DNA from: Salinicola endophyticus
Lineage (GTDB): Bacteria; Pseudomonadota; Gammaproteobacteria; Pseudomonadales; Halomonadaceae
Length of the DNA stretch: 64,000 nt
Direction: 5' to 3'
NCBI RefSeq assembly: GCF_040536835.1
Contig: NZ_CP159578.1
Location: 2,294,001-2,358,000, forward strand
A model generated the notes under the pieces. It did no database searches, was not told the origin of the DNA, and worked only from the letters and a program-made list of their open reading frames with translations. A program made the translations under genes and the position numbers. Shown here piece after piece: positions 9,354 to 18,434 of the stretch (the stretch's first letter is position 1; the number at the start of each line of letters is the position of its first letter).

Positions 9354-10351
9354 TGGTAGCCCTCGCCGACGCGCACCTTGCCGCGGAATACCCAGTAGGA
9401 CCAGGCGGTGTAGACCAGCACGATCGGCAGCACGAAGAGCATCCCGATCAGCAGGAAGAACTGCGACTCCGGCGCCGAGGCAGCATCCCACAGGGTGATC
9501 TTAGGCGGCACGACATAGGGCCAGCGGCTGACGATCAGCCCCAGATAGGTGCACACGAATAGCCCCAGTGTGAGCAGGAAGGCAGCGCCTTCACGCCCGT
9601 GACGATTGCACAGGAAGATACCCAGCGCGCACAGCAGCGCCCCGCCGGGCAGCAGCCAGATCACCTGCAGGTGGTCGAACCAGCGGTCGAATACTCCTTG
9701 ATCGATCCACGGCGTCCACAGGCTGACGATGGCGAACACCGCGAGTACCCCCAGCAGCAGCTTGGGCACCAGGGCCCGCGCCCAGTCACGCACGTGGCCT
9801 TCGGACTTGAGCACCAGCCAGGTCGCCCCCAGCAGCGCATAGCCGACCACCAGACCGAAGCCGGTAAGAATGGTGAACGGCGTCAGCCAGTCGAGGGCAC
9901 CACCGACATAGACCCCATTGGCAGTCTCGAAGCCCTGGATATAGGCGCCGACGACGCAGCCCTGGGCAAAGGCCGCGAGGAAGGAGCCGCCGGCGAAGGA
10001 GAGACTCCAGTAGCGCTTGGAGCGGTGCGACTTGAAGCGGAACTCGAACGCCACGCCGCGGAAGATCAGCCCCGCCAGCATCAGGAACACGCCCAGGTAG
10101 AGCGCCGGCAGCAGAATGGTGTAGACCAGCGGGAAGGCGCCGATCAGCCCGGCACCGCCGAGGATCAGCCAGGTCTCGTTGCCGTCCCATACCGGCGCCA
10201 CCGAGTTCATCATCACATCGCGGGCATCTTCGTCCGGCGCGAACGGGAAGAGGATACCCAGACCCAGGTCGAAGCCATCCATGAGCACGTACATGATCAC
10301 GCCGACGGCGATGATGACCGCCCAGATCAGGGAGAGATCGAACATTTGCAT
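9350..10351 (-). CDS. cydB: Cytochrome bd-type quinol oxidase subunit II (CydB/CioB)
   Basis: A 333-residue integral membrane protein with eight to nine predicted helices; the length is that of the short CioB-type subunits rather than the 379-residue E. coli CydB. Conserved segments include MYVLMDGFDLGLGILFPF near the N-terminus, NSVAPVWDGNETWLI (about 50-65) with the family Trp-Asp-Gly-Asn-Glu-Thr-Trp motif, and SRWPYVVPP in the C-terminal half. It partners CydA to reduce oxygen to water with electrons from quinol. AGGAG precedes the ATG by 8 nt, and the cydA stop lies 4 bp upstream. Confidence 0.94.
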   Translation of the reverse strand: MQMFDLSLIWAVIIAVGVIMYVLMDGFDLGLGILFPFAPDEDARDVMMNSVAPVWDGNETWLILGGAGLIGAFPLVYTILLPALYLGVFLMLAGLIFRGVAFEFRFKSHRSKRYWSLSFAGGSFLAAFAQGCVVGAYIQGFETANGVYVGGALDWLTPFTILTGFGLVVGYALLGATWLVLKSEGHVRDWARALVPKLLLGVLAVFAIVSLWTPWIDQGVFDRWFDHLQVIWLLPGGALLCALGIFLCNRHGREGAAFLLTLGLFVCTYLGLIVSRWPYVVPPKITLWDAASAPESQFFLLIGMLFVLPIVLVYTAWSYWVFRGKVRVGEGYH

Positions 10352-10355
10352 GCGC

Positions 10356-11768
10356 TTAGCTCCTGGAGGCCGAGGTGTGGCCGTCGAACGGCACGTGGGT
10401 GGCGGAGAGCGGCCGCGCCGGGCGATCCGCATCGTGAATCTCTTCGTCCGGATCGAGCTCGTCGAGCCCCTGGCGAATCACCTTGAACAGGTAGTAGACC
10501 CCGGAGACGAAGATCACCGCATAGACCGTGATGTAGCCGATCAGCGTCACCAAAACCATCCAGCCGGAGAGCGAGGGCGTCACCGCATCCTTGTAGGAGA
10601 GCACGTTGTAGACCAGCCACGGCGAGCGCCCGATCTCGGTGACGAACCAGCCCGAGAGCACCGCCAGAAACGGCGCCAGGCTCATGAACTGCAGCCCGCG
10701 CAGATAGAACCGCGAGGTGTAAAGGCGCCCGCCCTTGCGCAGGAACAACCCGGCCAGCGCGAAGGCGATCATCAAAAGCCCCATCGCCACCATCACCCGG
10801 AAGCTGTAGAACACCATCCACACCGGCGGCTGCTGCGACTCGGGAATCTCCTTGAGCCCCGGCACCACCCCGTTGGGATCGTGACGCAGGATCAGGCTGG
10901 CGCCATTGGGAATGCCGATCTCCATGCGGTTGGCCTGCAGCTCGCGATCCGGCAGCGCGAACAGCAGCAGCGGCACGTTGGACTGGGTGTCCCAGTTGCC
11001 CTCCATCGCCGCCACCTTCATCGGCTGGTGCTCGAGCGTATCGAGCCCGTGCTCGTCACCGACGAAGGCCTGCAGCGGCGCCAGGATCAGCAGCAGCCAC
11101 AGGGTCATCGACAGCGCCCGGCGATGGGCCTCGACGTCGCGCCCGCGGATCAGGAACCAGGCGCTGACACCGCACACCACGAAACCGCCGGTGAGGAAGG
11201 CCGCCAGCGCCATGTGGGCGAAGCGATACGGGAACGACGGAGTGAACATCGCCTCCATCCAAGAGGTCACGTGGGCCACGCCCTCACGAATCTCGAAGCC
11301 CTGAGGGGTCTGCATCCAGCTGTTGGAGACCAGAATCCAGAACGCCGAGATGAAGGTGCCCACCGCCACCATCAGTGCGGCGAAGAAGTGCACCGAGGGT
11401 GACACCCGGTGGCGGCCGAACAGCAGCACGCCGAGGAACCCCGCCTCGAGGAAGAACGCCGTGATCACCTCATAGCTGAGCAGCGGCCCGATGATATTGG
11501 CCGCGAAGCGCACGAAGTTGCTCCAGTTGGTACCGAACTGGAACGCCATGACGATGCCCGAGACCACGCCGATACCGAACACCACGGCGAAGATCTTGGT
11601 CCAGAAGTAGCCCAGTCGGTCCCATACTGCGTTACCGGTGGCGACGTAGAGCCCCTGCAGCACGGCGACATAGGAGGCCAGACCGATGGTGAACACCGGG
11701 AAGATGGCGTGGAAAGAGACCACGAACGCGAACTGCAATCGTGAGAGTAGGATGGGATCTAGTGCCAT
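10356..11768 (-). CDS. cydA: Cytochrome bd-type quinol oxidase subunit I, short Q-loop (CioA type)
   Basis: A 470-residue multi-helix membrane protein carrying the haem ligands of bd oxidases. A His near residue 20 (SFHAIFP) fits the haem b595 ligand and FRFAHM-like PYRFAHMALA the distal His. The quinol-binding segment between LEHQPMKVAAMEGNWDT and the next helix is short and has the CioA-like DRELQANRMEIGIP pattern, not the long insert of E. coli CydA. GRSPW near the C-terminus is the family GRxPW signature. Such oxidases are often cyanide-insensitive. The ATG at 11768 matches the MALDPxLLSRLQF family start. It is the first gene of cydABDC. Confidence 0.94.
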   Translation of the reverse strand: MALDPILLSRLQFAFVVSFHAIFPVFTIGLASYVAVLQGLYVATGNAVWDRLGYFWTKIFAVVFGIGVVSGIVMAFQFGTNWSNFVRFAANIIGPLLSYEVITAFFLEAGFLGVLLFGRHRVSPSVHFFAALMVAVGTFISAFWILVSNSWMQTPQGFEIREGVAHVTSWMEAMFTPSFPYRFAHMALAAFLTGGFVVCGVSAWFLIRGRDVEAHRRALSMTLWLLLILAPLQAFVGDEHGLDTLEHQPMKVAAMEGNWDTQSNVPLLLFALPDRELQANRMEIGIPNGASLILRHDPNGVVPGLKEIPESQQPPVWMVFYSFRVMVAMGLLMIAFALAGLFLRKGGRLYTSRFYLRGLQFMSLAPFLAVLSGWFVTEIGRSPWLVYNVLSYKDAVTPSLSGWMVLVTLIGYITVYAVIFVSGVYYLFKVIRQGLDELDPDEEIHDADRPARPLSATHVPFDGHTSASRS

Positions 11769-12126
11769 GGCTGGCTCCTCGGATGTGCGAGAGCGTCGCA
11801 AGCCGGTGGAACGGATGGGCCATCCGCTTTGCCGAGCGCGCTCCCTCTATAGTGACCGGCCGTCGAGGTCGGCGGAGATCGACCCTCGCAGGTCTTGGCA
11901 ATGATGATACGAGCGCTGACAGCCGCTAACACGATGTCGCAATGTCGCAGCCCTGCCGCAGGCCCTGATCAAACATTAGGCAAATCTGCCATAAGCCGCC
12001 AACCACGCGGGCTGGCGACGCCCACCACGCTCGCAGCGGGGTCGCCACCCGCTTGAGGGTGCGACAATATGCCAAGCCCTGACGCTTGCCTTTGGCGCTC
12101 CCCTGCTGGCTAGAGCGCCACTGACC
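11769..12126. other. Intergenic region upstream of cydA
   Basis: 358 bp between the cydA start and the stop of the upstream, same-strand exchanger gene; the cydA promoter must lie here or the operon be read through. A hairpin with arms tggcgctc (12093-12100) and gagcgcca (12113-12120) sits 7 bp after the exchanger stop and may end its transcript, though no T-run follows. I found no complete FNR/ANR-type TTGAT-N4-ATCAA box and no convincing small ORF or RNA gene. Confidence 0.4.
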
Positions 12127-13095
12127 TCATACCAGTACGGTGGCGACCAGCCAGGTGGTGTAGGCGATGAAGCTGGCCAGCAGCGCACCGCCTTCGAGTC
12201 GATTGATACGCCCCTGGCGACCGCGCAGACCGATGCCAAAGACCAGCAGCGCCAGGGTCAGCCCCGCCATCACCGGCCAGTCTCGAGTCACTACCACGGC
12301 GTCGACGGCGATCGGATGGATCATCCCGGCCAAGCCCACCACCGCCAGTGTATTGAAGAAGTTGGAGCCGACTACGTTGCCGAGTACCAAGTCGTGTTCC
12401 CCTTTGCGCACCGCCACCAGCGATGAGGCAAGTTCCGGCAGCGAGGTACCGATCGCTACCACGGTGAGGCCGATGACCAGGTCACTGACCCCCAGCGCCT
12501 GGGCGATGCTCACCGCCCCCCACACCAGCAGCCGTGAGCTGGCGATCAGCAGCACCAGCCCGAAGAGGGTCCAGAACAGGCCGCGCTTGAGGCTCATGGC
12601 GTGCGCCGCGGCATGACTCTCGACATCGACCGCCAGAGTGTCGTCATCCTGGCGCCGCGCGCGCGCCACGCTGTAGATCAAGTAGAGTGCCAGCAGCCCG
12701 AGCATCAGTGCGGCGTCGCCGCGCGAGATCTCACCGTCGTGTAGACACCAGAGCGAGACCAGGGTCGCCACGCCGAGCAGCGGCAGCTCCTGACGGATGA
12801 CCTGCGAATTCACCATCAGCGGACTGATCAGCGCCACCAGCCCAACGATCAGGCCGATATTGGCGATATTGGAACCGTACGCGTTGCCCAGGGCCAACCC
12901 GGGGTTACCCTGGCTCGCCGCCAGTGCTGATACCATCAACTCCGGCGCCGAGGTGCCGAAGCCGATCACCAGCATACCGATCAGGAGTGGTGGCAGCCCC
13001 AGATGCCCCGCCGTGGAGGCGGCCCCTTCGACGAAACGGTCGGCGCTCCAGACGAGTAGTAACAGCCCAATGATGATTGCCCCAAGAGCCAGCAT
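12127..13095 (-). CDS. Calcium/sodium antiporter, YrbG family
   Basis: A 322-residue inner-membrane cation exchanger with about ten hydrophobic helices and the two inverted alpha repeats of the Na+/Ca2+ exchanger superfamily: GFGTSAPEL with GNAYGSNIANIG in the first half, and AIGTSLPELASSL with GNVVGSNFFN in the second. These repeats carry the ion-binding acidic and Asn/Ser residues. YrbG-type proteins exchange Ca2+ for Na+. The ATG at 13095 gives the usual short N-terminus; the frame is open for a further nine codons. It is divergent from pqiA and has no obvious partner. Confidence 0.9.
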   Translation of the reverse strand: MLALGAIIIGLLLLVWSADRFVEGAASTAGHLGLPPLLIGMLVIGFGTSAPELMVSALAASQGNPGLALGNAYGSNIANIGLIVGLVALISPLMVNSQVIRQELPLLGVATLVSLWCLHDGEISRGDAALMLGLLALYLIYSVARARRQDDDTLAVDVESHAAAHAMSLKRGLFWTLFGLVLLIASSRLLVWGAVSIAQALGVSDLVIGLTVVAIGTSLPELASSLVAVRKGEHDLVLGNVVGSNFFNTLAVVGLAGMIHPIAVDAVVVTRDWPVMAGLTLALLVFGIGLRGRQGRINRLEGGALLASFIAYTTWLVATVLV

Positions 13096-13367
13096 GGCTA
13101 TCCCTCTCCTTATAGCGATCACTCGAGCGCACTTGACGGTGCGCGCTCTCCTCCTAGACGCCGCGTAAGCGATTGTTCTTCTAAGGCACTCGCGCCTTGA
13201 CCTACTATAGTATCGGAGCGTGACACGGAACCAGCGTGCCGCACGCCCGACGAGTCGCGGACTGCCGTGGCTTACACTGGCTTACCGACAAGCCAGCAAA
13301 CATGCATGAATGTATGTATTCAGGTAACATGACGACTCGGCACGACCGCAACTCGAAGGAAGCTTGA

Positions 13368-14738
13368 TTGGCCTCTCTGCGTATCGACCACCCCGTCGCT
13401 CAGGACACCGCGCCGTGGCGCTCTGCCACGCGGCGTCGGCGGCTGCGCGCCTGCCATGAGTGCGACCTGCTGGTGGCATTACCGCCGTTACGTCCTCACC
13501 AGCGTGCCAGTTGCCCTCGCTGCGGCCACACCTTGAGTCACCGCCACGCGCGCCCGGCCCAGCGCAGTCTGGCGCTGGCGATCACCGCGCTGATCGCCCT
13601 CATCGCGGCGCTGAGCTTTCCCTTCATTCGCTTCGAGGCACGCGGTGTCAGCAACGCCATTCAGTTGACCGATACCGCGATCAGCCTGGTCGACTTCCAC
13701 GAGCCCTTCGTCGGCATTCTGGTGCTGCTGACCATCGTGGTGCTGCCGGTGTTCTACCTGCTCAGCGTGATCTGGCTGCAGATCGGTCTGCTACGCCGTC
13801 GACCGCTGCCCCGTAGCCGGCGCATTGCGCGCGCCCTGGTGCAACTATCCCCCTGGATGATGGCGGATGTCTTCGTGATCGGCGCCCTGGTCAGCCTGAT
13901 CAAGATCGCGGGCATGGCCTCGGTCGATCTGGGGCTCTCTTTCTGGTCGTTCTGTGCCTTTGCCCTGCTGCTGCTGTGGACCTCGCGCTCGCTGGACATC
14001 GACTGGATGTGGTTTTCCCTCGCCGGCGAGCCACCCGCGCCGGAGCATTGCCGGCTCGGTGAGCCGGCGGCGGCGCAGGGCGTGACCGGCTGCCCCACCT
14101 GCGGCCTGGTCAATCGGCTGAGCCACTTCGGACGCGGGCGCTGCGCGCGCTGCGGCGAGCGGCTGCGCTTTCGCAACGCGCACAGCCTGCAGCGTACCTG
14201 GGCACTGCTGCTGGCAGCGGTGATCTTCTACATTCCGGCCAATCTCTATCCGATCATGAACACCACCTCGCTGGGCAGCGAGACCCCCTCGACCATCATC
14301 GGCGGTGTCATGATCTTCCTCGCCCACGGCGATTGGCCGATCGCGCTGATCATCTTCACCGCCAGCGTGGTGGTGCCCATCGGCAAGATTCTGGCCCTGG
14401 CATGGCTGTGCATCGTGGTGCGCAGACGCGGCCAGCTAAGCTACCGCCACAAGCGGCTCAAGCTCTATCGCATCACCGAGTTCATCGGCCGCTGGTCGAT
14501 GATCGACGTGTTCGTGGTGGCGATCCTGGTCTCCCTGGTGCATGCCGGTTCGCTGCTGGCGATCACCCCGGGGCCGGCGGCGCTCGCCTTCGCCGCGGTG
14601 GTGGTCATCACCATGCTGGCGGCGATCACCTTCGACGCGCGCCTGATCTGGGACACGCGCGATGTGCAACCGCATATGCCCGCAGCCCTCAAGCGCCAGT
14701 CTCCCTACTCTCCGGTCAAGGAAGCCGACGATGTCTGA
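13368..14738 (+). CDS. pqiA: Intermembrane transport protein PqiA
   Basis: A 456-residue inner-membrane protein built as two similar halves, each opening with a zinc-ribbon-like four-cysteine cluster (C-x2-C about residue 25 with C-x2-C about 49; CPTC about 243 with CARC about 259) followed by about four hydrophobic helices. PqiA is the membrane component of the PqiABC lipid-transport system linking inner and outer membranes, named for paraquat induction in E. coli. The start is TTG, preceded by AAGGAAG. Its stop overlaps the pqiB start. Confidence 0.92.
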   Translation: MASLRIDHPVAQDTAPWRSATRRRRLRACHECDLLVALPPLRPHQRASCPRCGHTLSHRHARPAQRSLALAITALIALIAALSFPFIRFEARGVSNAIQLTDTAISLVDFHEPFVGILVLLTIVVLPVFYLLSVIWLQIGLLRRRPLPRSRRIARALVQLSPWMMADVFVIGALVSLIKIAGMASVDLGLSFWSFCAFALLLLWTSRSLDIDWMWFSLAGEPPAPEHCRLGEPAAAQGVTGCPTCGLVNRLSHFGRGRCARCGERLRFRNAHSLQRTWALLLAAVIFYIPANLYPIMNTTSLGSETPSTIIGGVMIFLAHGDWPIALIIFTASVVVPIGKILALAWLCIVVRRRGQLSYRHKRLKLYRITEFIGRWSMIDVFVVAILVSLVHAGSLLAITPGPAALAFAAVVVITMLAAITFDARLIWDTRDVQPHMPAALKRQSPYSPVKEADDV

Positions 14739-16383
14739 TTCGCTGCAGCGCGCCAAGCGCTTGTCCCAGTCGCGCCTGTCGCCGATCTGGATCGTGCCGT
14801 TGCTGGCGGCGCTGATCGGCGCCTGGATGGTATGGGACAATTTCTCCAGCCGCGGCCCGCTGGTGACGCTGGATATGGAGAACGCCGAGGGCATCGAAGC
14901 CGGCAAGACGCTGATCAAGACGCGTAACGTCGAGGTCGGACACGTCGAGAGCGTGCGCCTCTCCGACGACCTCTCCCACACCGTGGTGACCGCACGCATG
15001 TCCAGCGATGCCGGGCGCATGCTCAACACTGACACCCGGTTCTGGGTGGTCAAGCCGCGTATCGGCCGCGAGGGTATCAGCGGGCTGGGCACGGTGCTCT
15101 CAGGGGCCTACATTCAGCTGGCACCGGGCAAGAGCGGCAAGTATCAGGACCATTTCGAGGTGCTCGATCAGCCGCCGGTCGCCCCGCCCGACGCACCGGG
15201 GCTGCGTATCAATCTGGTCAGCCAGGTGGGCAACTCGCTCAGCGCCGGCGATCCGGTCACCTATCAGGGCTACACCGTGGGTCGCGTCGAGAGCACCGAC
15301 TTCGACCCCGACAAGCGCGAGATGCGCCATCGCCTATTCATTCAGGCGCCCTACGATTCGCTGGTGACCGACACCACACGCTTCTGGAGCGCCTCGGGCA
15401 TCGACGTGCAGCTCAACTCCGAAGGCGTCAGCGTCAACCTGGACTCGTTCGAAACCCTGATCAGCGGCGGGGTCACCTTCGGTGTGCCGGAGGACGTGAC
15501 CCAGGGCAACCCGGCCAAGCAGAACGCCACTTACACGCTCTATAACAGCGAAGAGAGCGCCCGCGAGGGCACTTACGATCAGTACGTCGACTACGTACTG
15601 CTGGTCGATGACACCGTGCGCGGTCTGAGCCGCGGCGCCCCGGTGGAGTATCGCGGCGTGCGCGTGGGCACCGTGGTCTCGGTACCCTGGCACTTCACCG
15701 CGCCACAGCCGGACACCCTGAGCCAGTTCGCGATCCCGGTGCTGATCCGGATCGAGCCGCAGCGGCTGGAGAGCGGCAAGGACATCAACAAGAAGATCGA
15801 CGATCAAGAGGTGCGCCAGCGCTTCGAGAAGATGTTCAAGGAGCTCGGCCTGCGCGCCACGCTCAAGGCCGGCAACCTGCTCACCGGTGCGCTCTTCGTC
15901 GACCTCAACTTCAGCGATGATGCCCCCGCCTACAAACCCATGACATTCGATGGCAAGCCGGTCTTCCCGACGGTCTCCGGCGGCTTTGCGCAGATCGAAC
16001 AGAAGGTCTCCAACCTGCTCGACAAGCTCAACAACCTCAAGGTCGAACCGATCCTGTCGAGTCTGGACAAGACCATGCAGACGTCGCAGAAGACCCTCGA
16101 ACAGGTTCAGCAGATCGCCGAGTCGGTCAACGCGATCGTCTCCGACCCAGCCACCCAGCAGCTGCCGGGTAGCGTCAACGACACCCTAGAGGAGCTGCAG
16201 AACACGCTGAACGGCTTCTCCTCCGGATCGTCCGGCTACCGTCAGCTCAACGATACGCTCAAGCAACTGGAGCAGCTGATGCGCGACCTGCAACCGGTGG
16301 CGCGTACGCTGAGCGAAAAACCCAATGCCCTGATCTTCGATCGTGAGGTTCAGGCCGATCCGACGCCGAGGGCCGCGCCATGA
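14731..16383 (+). CDS. pqiB: Intermembrane transport protein PqiB (MCE domains)
   Basis: A 550-residue periplasmic protein anchored by one N-terminal helix (about residues 15-35, SPIWIVPLLAALIGAWMVW). Three MCE domains follow; recognisable MCE strands include KTRNVEVGHVESVRL, YQGYTVGRVES and EYRGVRVGTVVSVP, the third within a longer region reaching LRATLKAGNLLTGALFVDL. The C-terminal 120 residues form long helices (KVSNLLDKLNNLKVEP onward) predicted to make the coiled-coil needle of PqiB. The ATG lies within ATGTCTGA, overlapping the pqiA stop, so translation is probably coupled. Confidence 0.93.
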   Translation: MSDSLQRAKRLSQSRLSPIWIVPLLAALIGAWMVWDNFSSRGPLVTLDMENAEGIEAGKTLIKTRNVEVGHVESVRLSDDLSHTVVTARMSSDAGRMLNTDTRFWVVKPRIGREGISGLGTVLSGAYIQLAPGKSGKYQDHFEVLDQPPVAPPDAPGLRINLVSQVGNSLSAGDPVTYQGYTVGRVESTDFDPDKREMRHRLFIQAPYDSLVTDTTRFWSASGIDVQLNSEGVSVNLDSFETLISGGVTFGVPEDVTQGNPAKQNATYTLYNSEESAREGTYDQYVDYVLLVDDTVRGLSRGAPVEYRGVRVGTVVSVPWHFTAPQPDTLSQFAIPVLIRIEPQRLESGKDINKKIDDQEVRQRFEKMFKELGLRATLKAGNLLTGALFVDLNFSDDAPAYKPMTFDGKPVFPTVSGGFAQIEQKVSNLLDKLNNLKVEPILSSLDKTMQTSQKTLEQVQQIAESVNAIVSDPATQQLPGSVNDTLEELQNTLNGFSSGSSGYRQLNDTLKQLEQLMRDLQPVARTLSEKPNALIFDREVQADPTPRAAP

Positions 16384-17045
16384 GACCGTCTCCTGAGACA
16401 CTGTCCACCACATCGACGCGCAAGATGCTGCGCCGGGCGCAGATACGAAAACTGCGTCCAGGCCGCAGCGCCCTCGGCCTGCTGCTGGTCGCCGGCCTGT
16501 TCACCCTGGCCGGCTGTGCCGGCACGCCCAGCAATCCCAGCCGCTATACCTTGCCGGCGGTCGGCGACGTGCCACCGGTGACCGGCGTCAGCGTGCCGAC
16601 GCTGGTGGTACAGCCGGTGGCGATCTCGAGCTATCTGGATCAGGAGGGCATCGTGATGCAGTTGAGCGATATCGAGCTCAACAGCGCCAATCAGAACCTG
16701 TGGGCCGATAGCCTGGGCAGTCAGCTGACGCGTAACCTGCGCCAGACCCTGACCCAGGCACTGCCGCAGACGCTGGTACTGGGTGCCGGCAGCGGCGGTG
16801 ACGCGCGTCTCAGCGTCGAGGTGGATCGCTTCCAGGGCCGCTACGATGGCCAGGCGGTGGTGTCGGGTGAGTGGCAGTTACGCGAGGGCAATCGCGTGGT
16901 GCGTCAGGCGCCCTTCAACATCACCCGGCCGCTCAACGCCGATGGCTATCCGGCGCTGGTACGCACCCTGGGCGAGGCTTGGGAGGCGGTCGGTGAGCGC
17001 ATTGCCAGCGAACTGTCGCTTCCGAGCAGTGGCAAGACACCCTGA
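16380..17045 (+). CDS. pqiC: Outer-membrane lipoprotein PqiC
   Basis: A 221-residue lipoprotein: after a basic N-terminus there is a hydrophobic stretch (GLLLVAGLFTLAGC) ending in a lipobox with the lipidated Cys near residue 46. The mature part has the PqiC/YmbA fold features SRYTLP, VVQPVAISSYLDQEGIVMQ and WADSLGSQLTRNL. PqiC is the outer-membrane partner of the PqiB needle. The start overlaps the pqiB stop as ATGA, completing a three-gene coupled operon. The N-terminal extension before the signal segment is long (about 30 residues), so an internal start such as Met16 is possible. Confidence 0.92.
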   Translation: MRPSPETLSTTSTRKMLRRAQIRKLRPGRSALGLLLVAGLFTLAGCAGTPSNPSRYTLPAVGDVPPVTGVSVPTLVVQPVAISSYLDQEGIVMQLSDIELNSANQNLWADSLGSQLTRNLRQTLTQALPQTLVLGAGSGGDARLSVEVDRFQGRYDGQAVVSGEWQLREGNRVVRQAPFNITRPLNADGYPALVRTLGEAWEAVGERIASELSLPSSGKTP

Positions 17046-17097
17046 GTCCGACTGCAGCCCCTGAGCCCAACTGAAAAGACGCCGCGCCGGAAAAGCA

Positions 17098-17131
17098 GCG
17101 ACCCGGGCGAAGAGAGACTCGTCCGGGTCGC
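17098..17131 (-). terminator. Hairpin between convergent pqiC and fliA
   Basis: Arms gcgacccgg (17098-17106) and ccgggtcgc (17123-17131) pair perfectly and extend inward through a G-U wobble to about 13 bp. On the minus strand TGCTTTT follows the stem, so it suits termination of fliA; it may also stop pqiABC from the other side. Confidence 0.65.
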
Positions 17132-17177
17132 GGTATGCGGATAGGCTGCCGCTGGCGCGGCCACTGTCAGGAAGCGG

Positions 17178-17876
17178 CTAGTTGACCAGGCGGCTACGCA
17201 GGCGGGCAACCGCCTGACTATGCAGCTGACACACGCGAGACTCACTCACCCCCAGCACCGCGCCAATCTCCTTGAGATTCAGCTCCTCCTGGTAGTAGAG
17301 CCCCAGCAGCAGCTTCTCGCGCTCCGGTAGTGCATCGATCGCCGCCATGAGGCGCTCGCGGTTGTCACCATCGAGCAGCGCCTCGAAGGGTGAAGGTGGC
17401 CCACCTTCGCTGACCGCACCCACCCCGTTCTCGCTGTCGCTCTCGTCGTAGGCGAGCAGGAAGCCGTTGTTGGCGTCTGTCAGCAGCTGGTGGTACTCGC
17501 TCTGGGAGATGCCCATCTCCTGGGCGATCTCGCGCTCCTCGGGCGTGCGCCCGAGCCGCTGTTCCAGACGTCCGACAGCCTGATCGAGCGCCCGCGCATT
17601 GCGGCGCACGCTGCGCGGCATCCAGTCGCGGCTACGCAACTCGTCGATCATCGCGCCGCGAATACGCTGATTGGCGTAGGTGGAGAAGCTGGCGCCATGG
17701 GCATTGTCGTACCGCCCCATGGCATCGAGCAGACCTACCATGCCGGCCTGGATCAGATCATCGAGTTCGACACTCGCGGGCAGCCGGACCTGCAGCGAGA
17801 GCGCGTGTCGCCTCACCATTGGCATGTACTGTTCGAGCATTGCCCGCTGATCGATCTTGCCCTGTACGGTATACAT
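17178..17876 (-). CDS. fliA: RNA polymerase sigma factor FliA (sigma-28)
   Basis: A 232-residue flagellar sigma factor. Region 2 is visible as LDDLIQAGMVGLLDAMGRYD and FSTYANQRIRGAMIDELRSRDW (about 37-85), region 3 as RLGRTPEEREIAQEMG, and region 4 as LPEREKLLLGLYYQEELNLKEIGAVLGVSESRVCQLHSQA with a helix-turn-helix. FliA directs transcription of late flagellar and chemotaxis genes and is held by anti-sigma FlgM until the hook is complete. Six promoters matching its consensus are visible in this window. The gene follows flhE on the same strand after a 111-bp gap. Confidence 0.96.
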   Translation of the reverse strand: MYTVQGKIDQRAMLEQYMPMVRRHALSLQVRLPASVELDDLIQAGMVGLLDAMGRYDNAHGASFSTYANQRIRGAMIDELRSRDWMPRSVRRNARALDQAVGRLEQRLGRTPEEREIAQEMGISQSEYHQLLTDANNGFLLAYDESDSENGVGAVSEGGPPSPFEALLDGDNRERLMAAIDALPEREKLLLGLYYQEELNLKEIGAVLGVSESRVCQLHSQAVARLRSRLVN

Positions 17877-17987
17877 CGAATCGCCTCGTGATTAACCCGT
17901 CCGGCCCAACCCCAAAAGCGGTGCCAGTCGATCCATTATGCGCCGCCGGGACCAGCGCTAGCCGTCAAATTCCCGGGCTCGGCGACG

Positions 17988-18434
17988 CTATTTTGCCTTT
18001 TTGTCGCGCTGCTGCGGTGCGCCACGGTCGAAGTCCACCATGACCTGACCGTGGCTGATCACCGCGCGCGCGCCACTCTGCGGCCGCAGACGGAACCAGA
18101 ACATCAGCGGCTGCCCGGCATCACGGCCGGCGAAACGCCGGGTGCTGCCGTGGGTCGCGTTCAGCGCCACACAGAGCTCGGCCTGGCACAGCCGCGCCTC
18201 GAGGGCCTGAACCGGGCCCTCGACATCGAAGCGCCAGGCCACGCGGGTCACGCTGGCCCGGCCGAGATGCGCGGGGGGCATGACCGGATCGCTGCTCAGC
18301 GCGCGCTGACTGGGCACCACCACCTGCCGCGGCAGCGCGCCGACCCACGAACCTGCCGCCGCGGCCAACGCGGCACTCATCCCCAGCGTAGCGCACATCG
18401 CCAGCGTCAGGGCCATCAGCGCCGCGCGCCGCAT
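17988..18434 (-). CDS. flhE: Flagellar protein FlhE
   Basis: A 148-residue predicted secreted protein: the N-terminus MRRAALMALTLAMCATLGMSAALAA is a clear signal peptide. The mature part matches the E. coli FlhE pattern VAWRYxLxGP...RLCxxxxCVEL with two cysteines likely to form a disulfide (VAWRFDVEGPVQ, RLCQAELCVAL) and ends V-x-F-R-L-R-P...HGQVMVDF. FlhE is a periplasmic protein of the enteric flhBAE operon that affects proton leakage through the export gate. Its ATG overlaps the flhA stop as ATGA. Confidence 0.88.
   Translation of the reverse strand: MRRAALMALTLAMCATLGMSAALAAAAGSWVGALPRQVVVPSQRALSSDPVMPPAHLGRASVTRVAWRFDVEGPVQALEARLCQAELCVALNATHGSTRRFAGRDAGQPLMFWFRLRPQSGARAVISHGQVMVDFDRGAPQQRDKKAK

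Noticed and set aside
9354-9491. An upstream extension of cydD beginning at 9491
   Set aside because: These codons lie inside cydB in another frame and do not resemble CydD; the TTG overlapping the cydB stop gives the expected length.
11769-12126. FNR/ANR box upstream of cydA
   Set aside because: Only a partial tgatcaa was found, not the full TTGAT-N4-ATCAA.
13202-13211. TACTATAGTA palindrome between the exchanger gene and pqiA as an operator
   Set aside because: Only 10 bp, and equally likely part of a -10 region; too short to support a claim.
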